A stretch of 64,000 nucleotides of DNA from CADEFX01 sp963806735 (GTDB lineage Bacteria > Pseudomonadota > Alphaproteobacteria > Rhizobiales > Hyphomicrobiaceae): NCBI GenBank assembly GCA_963806735.1, contig CAWEBE010000023.1, positions 1 to 64,000 on the forward strand, read 5' to 3'. The notes under the pieces were generated by a model. It saw only the letters and a program-made list of their open reading frames with translations, did no database searches and was not told where the DNA came from. Positions within the stretch are counted from its first letter, which is position 1. Every line of letters starts with the position of its first letter. This document shows positions 34,871-44,390 of the stretch, piece after piece. Made by a program: the position numbers and the translations under genes.

Positions 34871-35843
34871 ACACGACACCGTTGACAAGGCTCGTTTCGC
34901 CGCGGCTCAGCCGATCGATGTTCTCGATCAGGAAGTCGATGACGCGGTCCTCGTAGCGCCGCGTCTCGCCGGCTGAATGCGGCGTGACAATGACGTGCGG
35001 CATGCCCCACAGCGGCGAGCTCGCCGGCAGCGGCTCCTCGACCGTGACATCGATGGCGGCGCCGGCGATCTTCTTGGCTTCCAGAGCAGCGATCAGCGCT
35101 GCCTCGTCCACGACCTTGCCGCGCGCGGCGTTGACGAGAAATGCACTCGGCTTCATGGCCGCAAGCTGCACCGCCCCGATCAGGTTCTCGGTCTGTGGCG
35201 TCAAGGGGCACGTCAGGGCGACGAAATCGGCCTGCGGAATGAGGGCGCTCAGCTCCGTGTCAGCGTGAACAGAGTCGGCCGCCCCCTTGCCGGCCGAAGG
35301 ATCGCGGCGCGTGGCCAGCACGCGCATGTCGAAGGCCTTGGCGAGCTGCACCAGCCGTTGGCCGATGCGGCCGAGACCGACCACGAGCAGCGTCTTGCCC
35401 TGCACCTCGTCCTCGCGGATGGTGCGGTCGCCCTGCATCGGCCGCCAATGCTTGGCCGCCTGTGCATCGCGCAGGAAATGTAGTTGCCGCGACAGCGACA
35501 GAATGAGCGACATGGCGTGCTCCGCTACGGCATTGGCGTTGACGCCGCTGGCGCTGGCCAGCCGGATGCCTCGCGCCTTCAGAGCCTCGCGCGAAAACTG
35601 GTCCGTGCCGGCACCGATCGACTGGATGAAGCGCAGGCGCGGAGCCTTCTCCACCAGCTCGTTCTTCCACAGCCCCGACACGACGAGCACATCGGCGTTC
35701 CCGATCTTGGCCTCCATCTCGGCCGCCGAGCGCGCCTCGCTGAACCTGAGACCCGTGCCGCGCGCCTTGAACGGCTCCGGGAACTGGTAGGCGACATGAG
35801 CGAACAGAATCTCGAGATCGCCCTTCTTTGGAAATGCAGACAT
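34869..35843 (-). CDS. D-2-hydroxyacid dehydrogenase
   Basis: A 324-residue NAD(P)-dependent 2-hydroxyacid dehydrogenase. The cofactor motif is LLVVGLGRIGQRLVQLAKAF. Catalytic residues are the arginine in LVNAARGKVVDEAAL, the glutamate in VEEPLPASS and the histidine in VIVTPHSAGETRRYEDR. It is a distinct paralogue of the enzyme at 19764-20819. Its start overlaps the stop of the SDR gene by one base, and the ornithine cyclodeaminase-like gene follows, so the three form a tight operon. Substrate may be a branched or glyoxylate-type 2-oxo acid; this is inference. Confidence 0.88.
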   Translation of the reverse strand: MSAFPKKGDLEILFAHVAYQFPEPFKARGTGLRFSEARSAAEMEAKIGNADVLVVSGLWKNELVEKAPRLRFIQSIGAGTDQFSREALKARGIRLASASGVNANAVAEHAMSLILSLSRQLHFLRDAQAAKHWRPMQGDRTIREDEVQGKTLLVVGLGRIGQRLVQLAKAFDMRVLATRRDPSAGKGAADSVHADTELSALIPQADFVALTCPLTPQTENLIGAVQLAAMKPSAFLVNAARGKVVDEAALIAALEAKKIAGAAIDVTVEEPLPASSPLWGMPHVIVTPHSAGETRRYEDRVIDFLIENIDRLSRGETSLVNGVV

Positions 35844-36760
35844 CAGACCGGATCCCAGCTGAATACATCCTGCGAGCGTTCGAGCGGATAGAGCGACGCC
35901 TTGAATGCCGGTAGTGCGTGCTCGGCGATCGTCTCCGGCGTCCAGCCCTCGCTGCGCTGCACCGAACGCAGCGGCCGGCTCTGGCTCATCAGGAAGATCT
36001 CGTTCATGCGGCAGGCGAAGATGTTACCAGTGACGCCTTTGGCGAGATCGCTGACCAGGAACACAGCCAGCGGCGCGATCTTGTCAGGCGTCATCCTCTT
36101 GACCTTCTCCACCCGCGCCTGCTGCTCGGGAGTTTCAGTCGGGATGGTGCCGATCATGCGGCTCCAGGCGAAGGGCGAGATGCAGTTGGAGCGCACGTTG
36201 AAGCGTTGCATGTCGAGCGCGATCGACTTGGACAGCCCCACGATGCCGAGCTTGGCCGCGGAATAATTAGCCTGACCGAAATTGCCGACCAGCCCGGACG
36301 TGGACGTGAAGTGCACGAACGCACCCAACTCCTGCTCCTTGAAGTGATTTGCGGCGGCGCGGCTCACGTAGAAAGCGCCGTTCAGGTGCACGTTGATGAC
36401 CTGCTCCCAGTCCACCACGCTCATGCGATGGAAGATGCGGTCGCGCAGAATGCCGGCATTGTTGATGACCGCGTCGATGCGACCGAACTTGTCAACCGCG
36501 GCCTTGACGATGTTCTCCGCGCTCTTGGGGGTGGCCACGCTCTCGAAGCTGGCAATGGCCTTGCCGCCAGCCTTGGTGATGACCTCCACCACCTCCTCGG
36601 CCGGCGTTTGGCTGATCCCGCCCTCGCCGTCAGTGGCGGTGCCGAGATCGTTGACGACGATGCTGGCCCCTTCCCTGGCGGCCAGGATCGCCATCTCGCG
36701 ACCGATGCCGCGCCCGGCGCCGGTGACGACCAGAACCTTGCCCTGCATGCAGTTGGCCAT
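35843..36760 (-). CDS. SDR family NAD(P)-dependent oxidoreductase
   Basis: A 305-residue short-chain dehydrogenase. VVTGAGRGIGREMAILAA binds the cofactor, INNAGILRDRIFHRM is the NNAG motif, and the catalytic Ser-Tyr-Lys are in FTSTSGLVGNFGQANYSAAK. The C-terminal ~60 residues beyond the core, including ACRMNEIFLMSQSRPLRSVQ, match SDRs related to the dehydrogenase part of peroxisomal multifunctional enzymes, which oxidise 3-hydroxyacyl-CoA. ATG 36760 is taken over 36778. First gene of a minus-strand operon with the 2-hydroxyacid dehydrogenase, OCD-like and crotonase genes, and divergent from hyuA. Confidence 0.87.
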   Translation of the reverse strand: MANCMQGKVLVVTGAGRGIGREMAILAAREGASIVVNDLGTATDGEGGISQTPAEEVVEVITKAGGKAIASFESVATPKSAENIVKAAVDKFGRIDAVINNAGILRDRIFHRMSVVDWEQVINVHLNGAFYVSRAAANHFKEQELGAFVHFTSTSGLVGNFGQANYSAAKLGIVGLSKSIALDMQRFNVRSNCISPFAWSRMIGTIPTETPEQQARVEKVKRMTPDKIAPLAVFLVSDLAKGVTGNIFACRMNEIFLMSQSRPLRSVQRSEGWTPETIAEHALPAFKASLYPLERSQDVFSWDPV

Positions 36761-36910
36761 TGTGCGTCTCTCCCTCACGCGGCATGACGGAAGGCTGGCA
36801 TGGCATGACGCGCGGCGTCAAACGGACTGGCGCGGCCACACGTCCGTTTGACGGTCCTTGGAGCATCATGTCACTGTCTCGCGCCATCGCACCCCGGATA
36901 AAATCTCCCT

Positions 36911-39013
36911 ATGGCCAAAGCGACTTTCTCAGCCAGGCTTGCCGTCGATGTCGGCGGCACCTTTACCGATGTCGTGCTGGAAAATGGCGACAGGCGGTTT
37001 GCCACCAAGGTGCTGACGACGCCGGAGGCGCCCGAGCGCGCCATCCTCGATGGCACTCGCTCGGTGCTTGGCGAAGCGGGCCTGAAGTTCACCGATATCG
37101 GCATCATCCTGCATGGCACGACGCTTGCCACCAACGCCATTATCGAGCGCAAGGGCGCCAAGACTGCACTGATCGCGACCGAAGGCTTTCGCGACGTCAT
37201 CGAGATCGCCGACGAGAGTCGCTACGATCAGTATGATCTGTCGATCGAGAAACCGAAGGTGCTGGTGCCACGGCGCTTGCGGTTCACTGTGCCCGAGCGC
37301 GTCGATGTCGAAGGTGGCGTGCGTCTGGCGCTGGATGAGGCTGCAGTCCTCCGCGTTGCCAAGGAGCTGAAGCGGCAGGGCATCGAAGCCGTCGCCGTCG
37401 CCTTCCTGCACTCCTACATCAATCCGGCACATGAGCGGCGCGTGGGCGATATACTGGGCGAGATCTGTCCCGATATCGCCATCACGTTGTCGTCCGAGGT
37501 GTGTCCGGAGATGCGCGAGTACGAGCGCACCTCGACGGCCATCGCCAACGCCTACGTGCAGCCGCTGATGGCAGGCTATCTCGGCCGGCTCGAGACAGCG
37601 CTGGCCCAGCAGGGCTACAGCCGAGCGATCCACCTGATGACATCGGGCGGCAACCTGACAAGCCTCGCCACCGCTAGCCAGTTCCCAGTACGCCTCGTGG
37701 AGTCCGGGCCGGCGGGCGGCGCCATCCTGTCCGCGCACGTCGCGGCCGAGCGCGGCGAGCGCAAGGTGCTATCGTTCGACATGGGCGGCACCACCGCCAA
37801 GATCTGTCTCATCCAGGATTTCACCCCGTTCAAAGCCAGAACGTTCGAAGTGGATCGCGCCGCCCGCTTCCTCAAGGGAAGCGGCCTGCCGGTACGCATC
37901 CCCGTCATAGAAATGGTGGAGATCGGCGCCGGCGGCGGCTCCATCGCCAAGATCGACGAGCTGAAACGGATCAAAGTGGGACCCGAGAGCGCCGCCTCGG
38001 CGCCGGGCCCGGCCTGCTACGATCGCGGCGGCAGCGACGCCACAGTTACCGACGCCGACGTCGTGCTCGGCCGCATCGACGTGGAGGGCTTCGCCGGCGG
38101 CATGCTGAAACTCGCCCCGCAGCGCTCCGGCGTCGCGCTGGATGCGGCGATCGGCGATCCGTTGCAGCTCTCCACAGAGATGGCCGCTTATGGCGTGGTC
38201 GAGATCGTGGACGAGAACATGGCCAACGCCGCCCGCGTGCACGCGGTGGAGCGCGGTGTGGTCATCACCGAGCACACGCTGGTGGCCTTCGGCGGAGCGG
38301 CACCCCTGCACGCGGTCAGACTCGCCGAGAAACTAGGCATAAATCGCATCATTATCCCGCCGGATGCCGGCGTGGGCTCGGCCATGGGATTTCTCAAAGC
38401 GCCGGCCGCCTACGAGCTGGTCAGGAGCCGGTTTATGCATCTCGACGCCTTCGATGCAGAGGCAGCGAGCACACTCCTGACGGACATGAGCAAGGAGGCG
38501 CGCGCGCTGGCGGGTGCGGCCGCCGGCGGCCGGCCACTCAAGGAGCAGCGGCTCGCCTATATGCGCTATACGGGCCAGGGCCACGAGATTGCGGTCGAGC
38601 TGCCGCTGCGCATGCTCAACAAGCGGGATATCGAGGATATCCGCGCCCGCTTCGAGGCAGACTATCGCGCGCTGTTCGAGCGGCACATTCCAGGCGCCCG
38701 CATCGAGATCCTGAGCTGGTCGGTGCTGGTGACGACCGAGGTCGAACCACCCAAGCCGTTGCCTGGGCAACGCGCAGGAGGCACTGTCAAGCCCTCCGGA
38801 GCCCGGGAAGTGTGGGACCCCGACGCAGGCCGCATGATCTCCGTTGCCACCCATGCGCGCTCCGCCATCAAGCCAGGCGTGCGGGTACCGGGACCGGCGC
38901 TCATCCTCGAGGCGGGCACCACCACGTTCGTAACTGCAGCATTCGAGGCGGGCGTCGATGCCGGCGGCGCCCTGGTACTGGAGCGCAAGAAGCCGCGCCG
39001 CGCCAAGGCATGA
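36911..39013 (+). CDS. hyuA: hydantoinase/oxoprolinase family subunit A
   Basis: A 700-residue ATP-dependent hydrolase or carboxylase subunit. RLAVDVGGTFTDVVLENG is the N-terminal HyuA/ASKHA phosphate motif, LHGTTLATNAIIERKGAKT follows, and SFDMGGTTAKICLIQ plus EMVEIGAGGGSIAKID are later nucleotide-site motifs. The family covers N-methylhydantoinase, 5-oxoprolinase and acetone/acetophenone carboxylase alpha or beta subunits, all ATP-using. The B subunit follows 34 bases downstream, the normal pairing. Separate A and B polypeptides are the bacterial norm. Substrate undetermined. Confidence 0.92.
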   Translation: MAKATFSARLAVDVGGTFTDVVLENGDRRFATKVLTTPEAPERAILDGTRSVLGEAGLKFTDIGIILHGTTLATNAIIERKGAKTALIATEGFRDVIEIADESRYDQYDLSIEKPKVLVPRRLRFTVPERVDVEGGVRLALDEAAVLRVAKELKRQGIEAVAVAFLHSYINPAHERRVGDILGEICPDIAITLSSEVCPEMREYERTSTAIANAYVQPLMAGYLGRLETALAQQGYSRAIHLMTSGGNLTSLATASQFPVRLVESGPAGGAILSAHVAAERGERKVLSFDMGGTTAKICLIQDFTPFKARTFEVDRAARFLKGSGLPVRIPVIEMVEIGAGGGSIAKIDELKRIKVGPESAASAPGPACYDRGGSDATVTDADVVLGRIDVEGFAGGMLKLAPQRSGVALDAAIGDPLQLSTEMAAYGVVEIVDENMANAARVHAVERGVVITEHTLVAFGGAAPLHAVRLAEKLGINRIIIPPDAGVGSAMGFLKAPAAYELVRSRFMHLDAFDAEAASTLLTDMSKEARALAGAAAGGRPLKEQRLAYMRYTGQGHEIAVELPLRMLNKRDIEDIRARFEADYRALFERHIPGARIEILSWSVLVTTEVEPPKPLPGQRAGGTVKPSGAREVWDPDAGRMISVATHARSAIKPGVRVPGPALILEAGTTTFVTAAFEAGVDAGGALVLERKKPRRAKA

Positions 39014-39047
39014 TCATGACACCAACCGGATACCGGACACAGAAACG

Positions 39048-40751
39048 ATGAAATCCAACCGTTTGGGCGACATCGAGCTGCAGGTGATGTGGAGCCGGCT
39101 CATTGCCGTTGTGGAGGAGCAGGCACAGACCCTCCTGCGCACCGCTTTTTCCTCCATCGTGCGTGAATGCGGCGATCTCTCAGCCGGTGTGTTCGACACG
39201 CAGGGACGCATGCTGGCGCAGGCCGTCACCGGCACGCCGGGCCACGTCAACTCGATGGCGGAATCGGTGAAGCACTTCATTCGCCACTTCCCGCTCGAAA
39301 CGATGAAGCCGGGCGACATCTACATCTGCAACGACCCCTGGATGGGCACTGGGCACTTGAATGACTTTGTTCTGACCACACCCTGCTTCCATCGCGGCAA
39401 GCTGGTCGCCCTGTTTTCCTGCACCAGCCACCTCATGGACATCGGCGGCATCGGCTTTGGCCCCGACGCCACTGACGTGTTCATGGAGGGACTCTACATT
39501 CCGATGCTGAAGCTGGCCGAAGGCGGGCGCCTCAATGAGACCTTGCTGGCCATGATCCGCGCCAACACGCGCATGCCGGTTGACACCGAGGGCGATGTGT
39601 ACTCGCTCGCCAATTGCAACGACGTCGGCTGCCGGCGCCTTGTCGACATGATGGAGGAGTTCGGCCTGACCGACCTCGATCGCCTCGCCCGCCACATCTG
39701 CGAGCGCAGCCGCGAGGGGGTGCTGGCGGAGGTGGCCAAGCTGCCCAAAGGCTCCTGGAAGAACAAAATGACGGTGGACGGCTACGACGAGCCGATCGAT
39801 CTCATCGCGACGACTACCATAAGCGACAAGGGCATCCACGTCGATTACGCCGGCACCAGTGTCGCATCCAAGCGCGGCATCAACGTGCCGCTCGCCTACA
39901 CCACGGCCTACACGGTGTTCGGCCTCGGCTGCGTGGTCGCCTCCCGCATTCCCAACAACGCCGGCTCGCTGTCTCCGCTGACGGTGTCGGCCCCGGAGGG
40001 CTGCATCCTCAATGCGCTGAAGCCGAGCCCGGTGCTCATCCGACACGTCACCGGCCAGATGCTGCCCGACGTGGTGTTCGGCTGCCTGCGCCAGGCCGTG
40101 CCGGAGCGTGTGCCGGCCGAGGGCACATCGTGCCTGTGGAACGTCAACCTGCGCGGGACATCGCCGCGCGTGAACGGCGGCAACTACGGATTCATGCTGA
40201 CGTTCACGTCGAATGGCGGCACCGGCGCCAGGCCCGGCCGCGACGGTCTGTCGGCCACCGCCTACCCTTCGGGTGTGCGCGGCACACCCGTTGAGATCGC
40301 CGAGTCGATTACACCCATGCTGTTCTGGCGCAAGGAGTACAGGCCGGACTCCGGCGGAGCAGGGCGCACGCGCGGCGGATTGGGGCAGACCATGGAGATC
40401 GAGAGCGCGATCAGCCGTCCGTTCGATCTACTGGCGGCCTTCGACCGAATCGATCACGCCCCGCGCGGCCGCGATGGCGGCGAGGATGGAGAAGCGGGAT
40501 CGCTGACGCTCAAGTCAGGCAAGAAGCTCAAAGGCAAGGGGATCCAGGTGATCCCCGCGGGGGAGCGCCTGATCGTGCTGACGCCCGGAGGCGGTGGCAT
40601 CGGGGCGCCGCGATCTCGCGCGCGGAAAGCCGTGGAGGCCGATCTGACGGATGGGCTTATCAGCCCGACCGCTGCAGGCAAGGTGTACGGGCAGACAAAC
40701 GGCAAGCTCGGCTCGCCTCGGACATCGGGCAAGCGCCCCAAGCGGGCCTGA
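39048..40751 (+). CDS. hyuB: hydantoinase/oxoprolinase family subunit B
   Basis: The 567-residue partner of hyuA. Landmarks are IVRECGDLSAGVFDTQGRML, GHVNSMAESVKHFIRHFP, DIYICNDPWMGTGHLNDF and SGGAGRTRGGLGQTMEIE, the standard HyuB blocks. The open frame reaches 38958 but overlaps hyuA; ATG 39048 (MKSNRLGDIELQVMWSRL) begins the conserved part. Together A and B would open a cyclic amide or carboxylate a ketone at the cost of ATP. A TRAP-type binding protein gene follows on the same strand and may supply the substrate. Confidence 0.92.
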   Translation: MKSNRLGDIELQVMWSRLIAVVEEQAQTLLRTAFSSIVRECGDLSAGVFDTQGRMLAQAVTGTPGHVNSMAESVKHFIRHFPLETMKPGDIYICNDPWMGTGHLNDFVLTTPCFHRGKLVALFSCTSHLMDIGGIGFGPDATDVFMEGLYIPMLKLAEGGRLNETLLAMIRANTRMPVDTEGDVYSLANCNDVGCRRLVDMMEEFGLTDLDRLARHICERSREGVLAEVAKLPKGSWKNKMTVDGYDEPIDLIATTTISDKGIHVDYAGTSVASKRGINVPLAYTTAYTVFGLGCVVASRIPNNAGSLSPLTVSAPEGCILNALKPSPVLIRHVTGQMLPDVVFGCLRQAVPERVPAEGTSCLWNVNLRGTSPRVNGGNYGFMLTFTSNGGTGARPGRDGLSATAYPSGVRGTPVEIAESITPMLFWRKEYRPDSGGAGRTRGGLGQTMEIESAISRPFDLLAAFDRIDHAPRGRDGGEDGEAGSLTLKSGKKLKGKGIQVIPAGERLIVLTPGGGGIGAPRSRARKAVEADLTDGLISPTAAGKVYGQTNGKLGSPRTSGKRPKRA

Positions 40752-40879
40752 CGCACTCCCATTGCCGGCTTCACCTTTGACCGCCCGAGATCGCGGGTGC
40801 TAGTCTTTCACGCGAGCTAGCGGACGTAGATCCAACTCCAAAAGCAATAGATCCGTCGATCTCAAGGGAGGATAGCCTC

Positions 40880-41986
40880 ATGCAACGACGCATGTCGTTG
40901 GCAGCCGCTATTGCGGCTGCTCTTGTTGTGCTTGCCAGCGCGACTGCAGCCAGCGCCCAGACCCCGCCGACCAAGCTGCGCTTCCAAGCGAGCTTCCCCT
41001 CATCCAGCACGTTCTTCGACACATTCAAATACTGGGCCGACCGGGTGAAAATCATGTCGGGCGGACGCCTGGAGATCGAGGTCTTGCCGGCAGGTACGCT
41101 GGTGCCGGCGTTCGAGGTGCTCGACGCCGTGCACAAGCAGGTCATCGACGGCGGGCACACGGCGGCCGCCTACTGGGTCGGCAAGAGCAGAGCTGCCGCG
41201 CTCTTTGGTCCGACGCCGGGCGGCCCGTTCGGCTTCGACATACTGGACTACCAGGGCTGGCTCTATCACGGCGGTGGCCTCGCGCTTTACAACGAGCTCT
41301 ATCAAGGCGAACTGAAGCGCAACGTGGTGCCGCTGCCGCTCGGCACAGTCGCCAATCAGGCGCTGGGCTGGTTCCGCGCGCCAGTGAAAAGCTGGGAGGA
41401 TCTCAAGGGCCGCAAGTGCCGGCAGACCGGCCTCACGGCTGAGGTCTTCAGCAAAGCCGGCATGGCAACCGTCAACATGCCGGGCGGCGAAATTGTGCCG
41501 GCTGGCGAGCGCGGCGTGATCGACTGCGGCGAGTGGGTGGGTCCTGCCGAGGACATGAAGCTCGGGCTGCACACGGTGTGGAAGTACTTCTACATGCCGT
41601 CCACGCACGAGCCCGCTACGTCGATCGAGCTGCTGATCAATGGCGACGTATGGAAAAAGCTGCCCCCTGACCAACAAGCCATTATTCAGGCGGCAACCTG
41701 GGAGGCCACGTTCCTCAACGAGATGCTGCTGCACAAGCTCAATGCCGCCGCTCTCAAAGAGATGAAGGAGAAGCACGGGGTCAAGATCGAGCGCACACCC
41801 GACGACATTCTGCGCAAGACGCTGGAGGCGTGGGACCAGATCGCCAAGGAGGAAGAGGCCAAGAACCCGTTCTTCAAGAAGGTCTATGAAAGCCAGCGCG
41901 CCTATGCAGCCCAGGTGGTGACGGCGCGGCGGGCGGTAGCCCCCGATTACAGCGTCGGCGCCAATTACTATTGGCCAAGCAAGTAG
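40880..41986 (+). CDS. TRAP transporter substrate-binding protein (DctP type), orphan
   Basis: A 368-residue periplasmic binding protein with a Sec signal peptide (MSLAAAIAAALVVLASATA, cleavage after ASAQ). KLRFQASFPSSSTFFDTFKY begins the mature fold. PVKSWEDLKGRKCRQTGLTA includes the arginine that binds the ligand carboxylate in DctP proteins, and WVGPAEDMKLGL the later ligand loop. GGGAGG precedes the ATG. No DctQ or DctM membrane subunit is encoded nearby, so it must work with a distant permease or has another use. It follows hyuAB by 128 bases, hinting at a shared substrate. Confidence 0.87.
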   Translation: MQRRMSLAAAIAAALVVLASATAASAQTPPTKLRFQASFPSSSTFFDTFKYWADRVKIMSGGRLEIEVLPAGTLVPAFEVLDAVHKQVIDGGHTAAAYWVGKSRAAALFGPTPGGPFGFDILDYQGWLYHGGGLALYNELYQGELKRNVVPLPLGTVANQALGWFRAPVKSWEDLKGRKCRQTGLTAEVFSKAGMATVNMPGGEIVPAGERGVIDCGEWVGPAEDMKLGLHTVWKYFYMPSTHEPATSIELLINGDVWKKLPPDQQAIIQAATWEATFLNEMLLHKLNAAALKEMKEKHGVKIERTPDDILRKTLEAWDQIAKEEEAKNPFFKKVYESQRAYAAQVVTARRAVAPDYSVGANYYWPSK

Positions 41987-42044
41987 TGCTGGATGAGATG
42001 AAAGTGCGCAGTTTCGGCTGCGCGCCTTCAGCGCCGGCGCACGC

Positions 42045-42839
42045 TCAGCTCGCCATCCAAGCGCCATCGATCGGGAGGGCGGCACCGTTGATCTCGTTGC
42101 CGCCCGGACTGCACAGAAATGCGATCAAGTTCGCCACGTCCTCGGCCGGAATGAACCGCCCACTCGGCTGTCGCGCTGCCATGTACTCGGCGACGGCGTC
42201 CGCCTCAGAGATCTTCTTGCTCTCGGCCAGAGCCTCGATACGCGATTGGATATTGGGCGTGCGGATCGTTCCCGGACAGATGGCGTTGCAGGTCACACCA
42301 GTTTTTGCGGTCTCCAGCGCGACGGTGCGCGTCACGCCGAGCAGTGCGGTCTTGGTCGTCACGTAGTCGATGCGGCCTGCGCTGGCGAAGAACCCATAGG
42401 TCGAGGACAGGTTGATGATGCGGCCCCAGTTGCGCTTGCGCATACCGGGCAGCGTGCGCTTGATGAGATGGAACGGTGCAGAGAGATTGACCGCGAGCGC
42501 CTCGTCCCAGCGCTCGTCGGGGAACGCCTCCACAGGCGCGAAATGTCGGACCACTGCGTTGTTGACGAGGATATCCACGTCACCGAGCTCGGCGCTGGCG
42601 GCGGCCACGAGGCCCTCAATCTGCCGTACATCGCGCAGATCCGCCTGGGTGTAGCGCGCCTTCACACCGGGTGCTCGTTGCAGCGAGGCCAATTGCTCTC
42701 CAACGTCCGCAGCATTCTCGATGCCATGCAGCATGACATGGCACCCGTCGGCGGCGAGCCGCTGCGCAATCGCCAGACCGAGCCCGCGCGTCGAGCCGGT
42801 GATGAGCGCATACCGCCCATCGAGGGGTCTCGCTGTCAT
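42045..42839 (-). CDS. SDR family oxidoreductase, 3-hydroxybutyrate dehydrogenase-like
   Basis: A 264-residue short-chain dehydrogenase. YALITGSTRGLGLAIAQRL is the cofactor motif, ILVNNAVVRHFAPVE the NNAG-equivalent, NLSSTYGFFASAGRIDYVTTK contains the catalytic Ser, Tyr and Lys, and CNAICPGTIRTP follows. The pattern and length fit D-3-hydroxybutyrate dehydrogenases, but related enzymes use other alcohols. ATG 42839 begins the conserved sequence; GTG 42887 would add an unconserved leader. It stands alone between the TRAP protein (convergent) and the MmgE/PrpD gene (divergent). Confidence 0.87.
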   Translation of the reverse strand: MTARPLDGRYALITGSTRGLGLAIAQRLAADGCHVMLHGIENAADVGEQLASLQRAPGVKARYTQADLRDVRQIEGLVAAASAELGDVDILVNNAVVRHFAPVEAFPDERWDEALAVNLSAPFHLIKRTLPGMRKRNWGRIINLSSTYGFFASAGRIDYVTTKTALLGVTRTVALETAKTGVTCNAICPGTIRTPNIQSRIEALAESKKISEADAVAEYMAARQPSGRFIPAEDVANLIAFLCSPGGNEINGAALPIDGAWMAS

Positions 42840-43006
42840 TACCGTTTCGCTCCTGAAATTTCGCCTGGAAGGGATGTGAGATTGCACGTTGATTGGTGTG
42901 GAGGCCCTAACCTAGTGTGCGCTATCCGGTGAGTGAAGACTGCATCCCTCGTTCAGCCGTTCACCTGCCTTTGACCACAAAGCTCGACCCTCGGGAGGAT
43001 CGCCTG

Positions 43007-44363
43007 ATGAGCAAGACCGCAGCCACAACGTTTGCCGGTGAAACCTTCGGCCGTTTCGTCGTCGAGACGAAATGGGACGACGTGCCGGCGAAGGTCCGTC
43101 ACGAGGCCAAGCGCTCACTGCTCAATTTCATCGGCTGCGCACTCGGATCGGCTAGAGATCCAGCCATCGAGACCGCTGTCGGCGTGCTGAAGACTTTTGC
43201 GGGCTCGCCGACCGCCACCGTGATCGGCCGCCCTGAGCGCATGGACGCGCTCAATGCCTCCTTCATCAACGCCGTCTCTGCCAACCTGCTCGACTACGAC
43301 GACACGCACCTGCGCACGGTCATCCATCCGACCGCACCTGTCGCTCCGCCCGTGCTGGCGCTGGCCGAGCAGCGCGGCAGCAACGGCGCCGATGTGATCC
43401 TGGCCTTCCTGCTGGGTGCGGAGGTGGAATGCCGAACTCGGTAACTCCGTATCCGGCCACTACGCGCGCGGCTGGCACATCACCACCACCTGTGGCGTGT
43501 TCGGCGCGGCGGCCGCCGCATCGCGGCTGCTCAAGCTGTCGCCGCAGCAGACCTGGACCGCGCTCGGCATTGCCGCCAGCCAGGCCGCAGGAATTGTCGA
43601 GAATCTGCCCAACGGCGCCAAGAACGTCAGCGTCGGCAACAGCGCCCGCAACGGCCTGCTCTCAGCCCTGTTTGCGCAGCAAGGCTACAATGCGGCGCCG
43701 GCGTCCATCGAGGGCCGCAACGGCTGGGCACGCGCCTGTGGCGACGAGGTGTCGATGCAGGAGCTGATCGGCGAGCTCGGCACGCGCTGGGAGATCGGCC
43801 GCAACACTTACAAGCCCTATCCCTGCGGCATCGTCATGCATTCCATCATCGACGCGTGCCTCGACTTGCGCAAAGCGCACGGGATTGGCGCCGCCGATAT
43901 TGCGTCTGTTGTGGTGCGTGGCAGCCCGCTCCTGCTCGAGCGCGGCGACCGGCCCGTGCGCAACGAGCGCGATGCGCGCGTCAGCATCCATCACAGCGTG
44001 GCCGCACCCTTCCTGTGGGGCGCAGGCGGTGTGCGCGAGTTCTCCGAACCGCTCGCGATGGGACCAGAAGCAACGGCGCTGCGCGAGAAGGTGCGCGCCG
44101 AGGTCGACACCAAGATGCCGAACGGCGCCGCGCAGGTCATGGTCAAGACGACGGCCGGCAAGGAGCTGGAGAAGACGGTCATCAACGCCAAGGGCAGCTT
44201 CGAGAACCCGCTGACGGACGCCGAAATCGAGGTCAAGACGCGTGGGCAGGCCAGCACGAACCCGGCCGGGCGTAACATCGACAAGGTCATCCCCGCGGTG
44301 TGGGATTTGGATCGCGCGCCCAACATCGGCGGCATCATGCGCGAGCTGGCTGCACCGGCCTGA
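43007..44363 (+). pseudogene. MmgE/PrpD family gene with a one-base frameshift
   Basis: The product would be a ~450-residue MmgE/PrpD-fold protein, the family of 2-methylcitrate dehydratase and aconitate-related isomerases. Part one reads from ATG 43007 (after GGGAGG) through SANLLDYDDTHLRTVIHPT to EVECR and stops at 43444. Part two continues in another frame from LGNSVSGHYARGWHITTTCG to 44363. Removing one A from CGAACTC near 43433 restores EVECRLGNSVSG, as in intact relatives. Both halves are otherwise undamaged, so this is either a fresh inactivation or a base-call error. The epoxide hydrolase-like gene follows by 28 bases. Confidence 0.85.
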
Positions 44364-44390
44364 CACACCTGACGCGAAGGGAGGCGAGCG

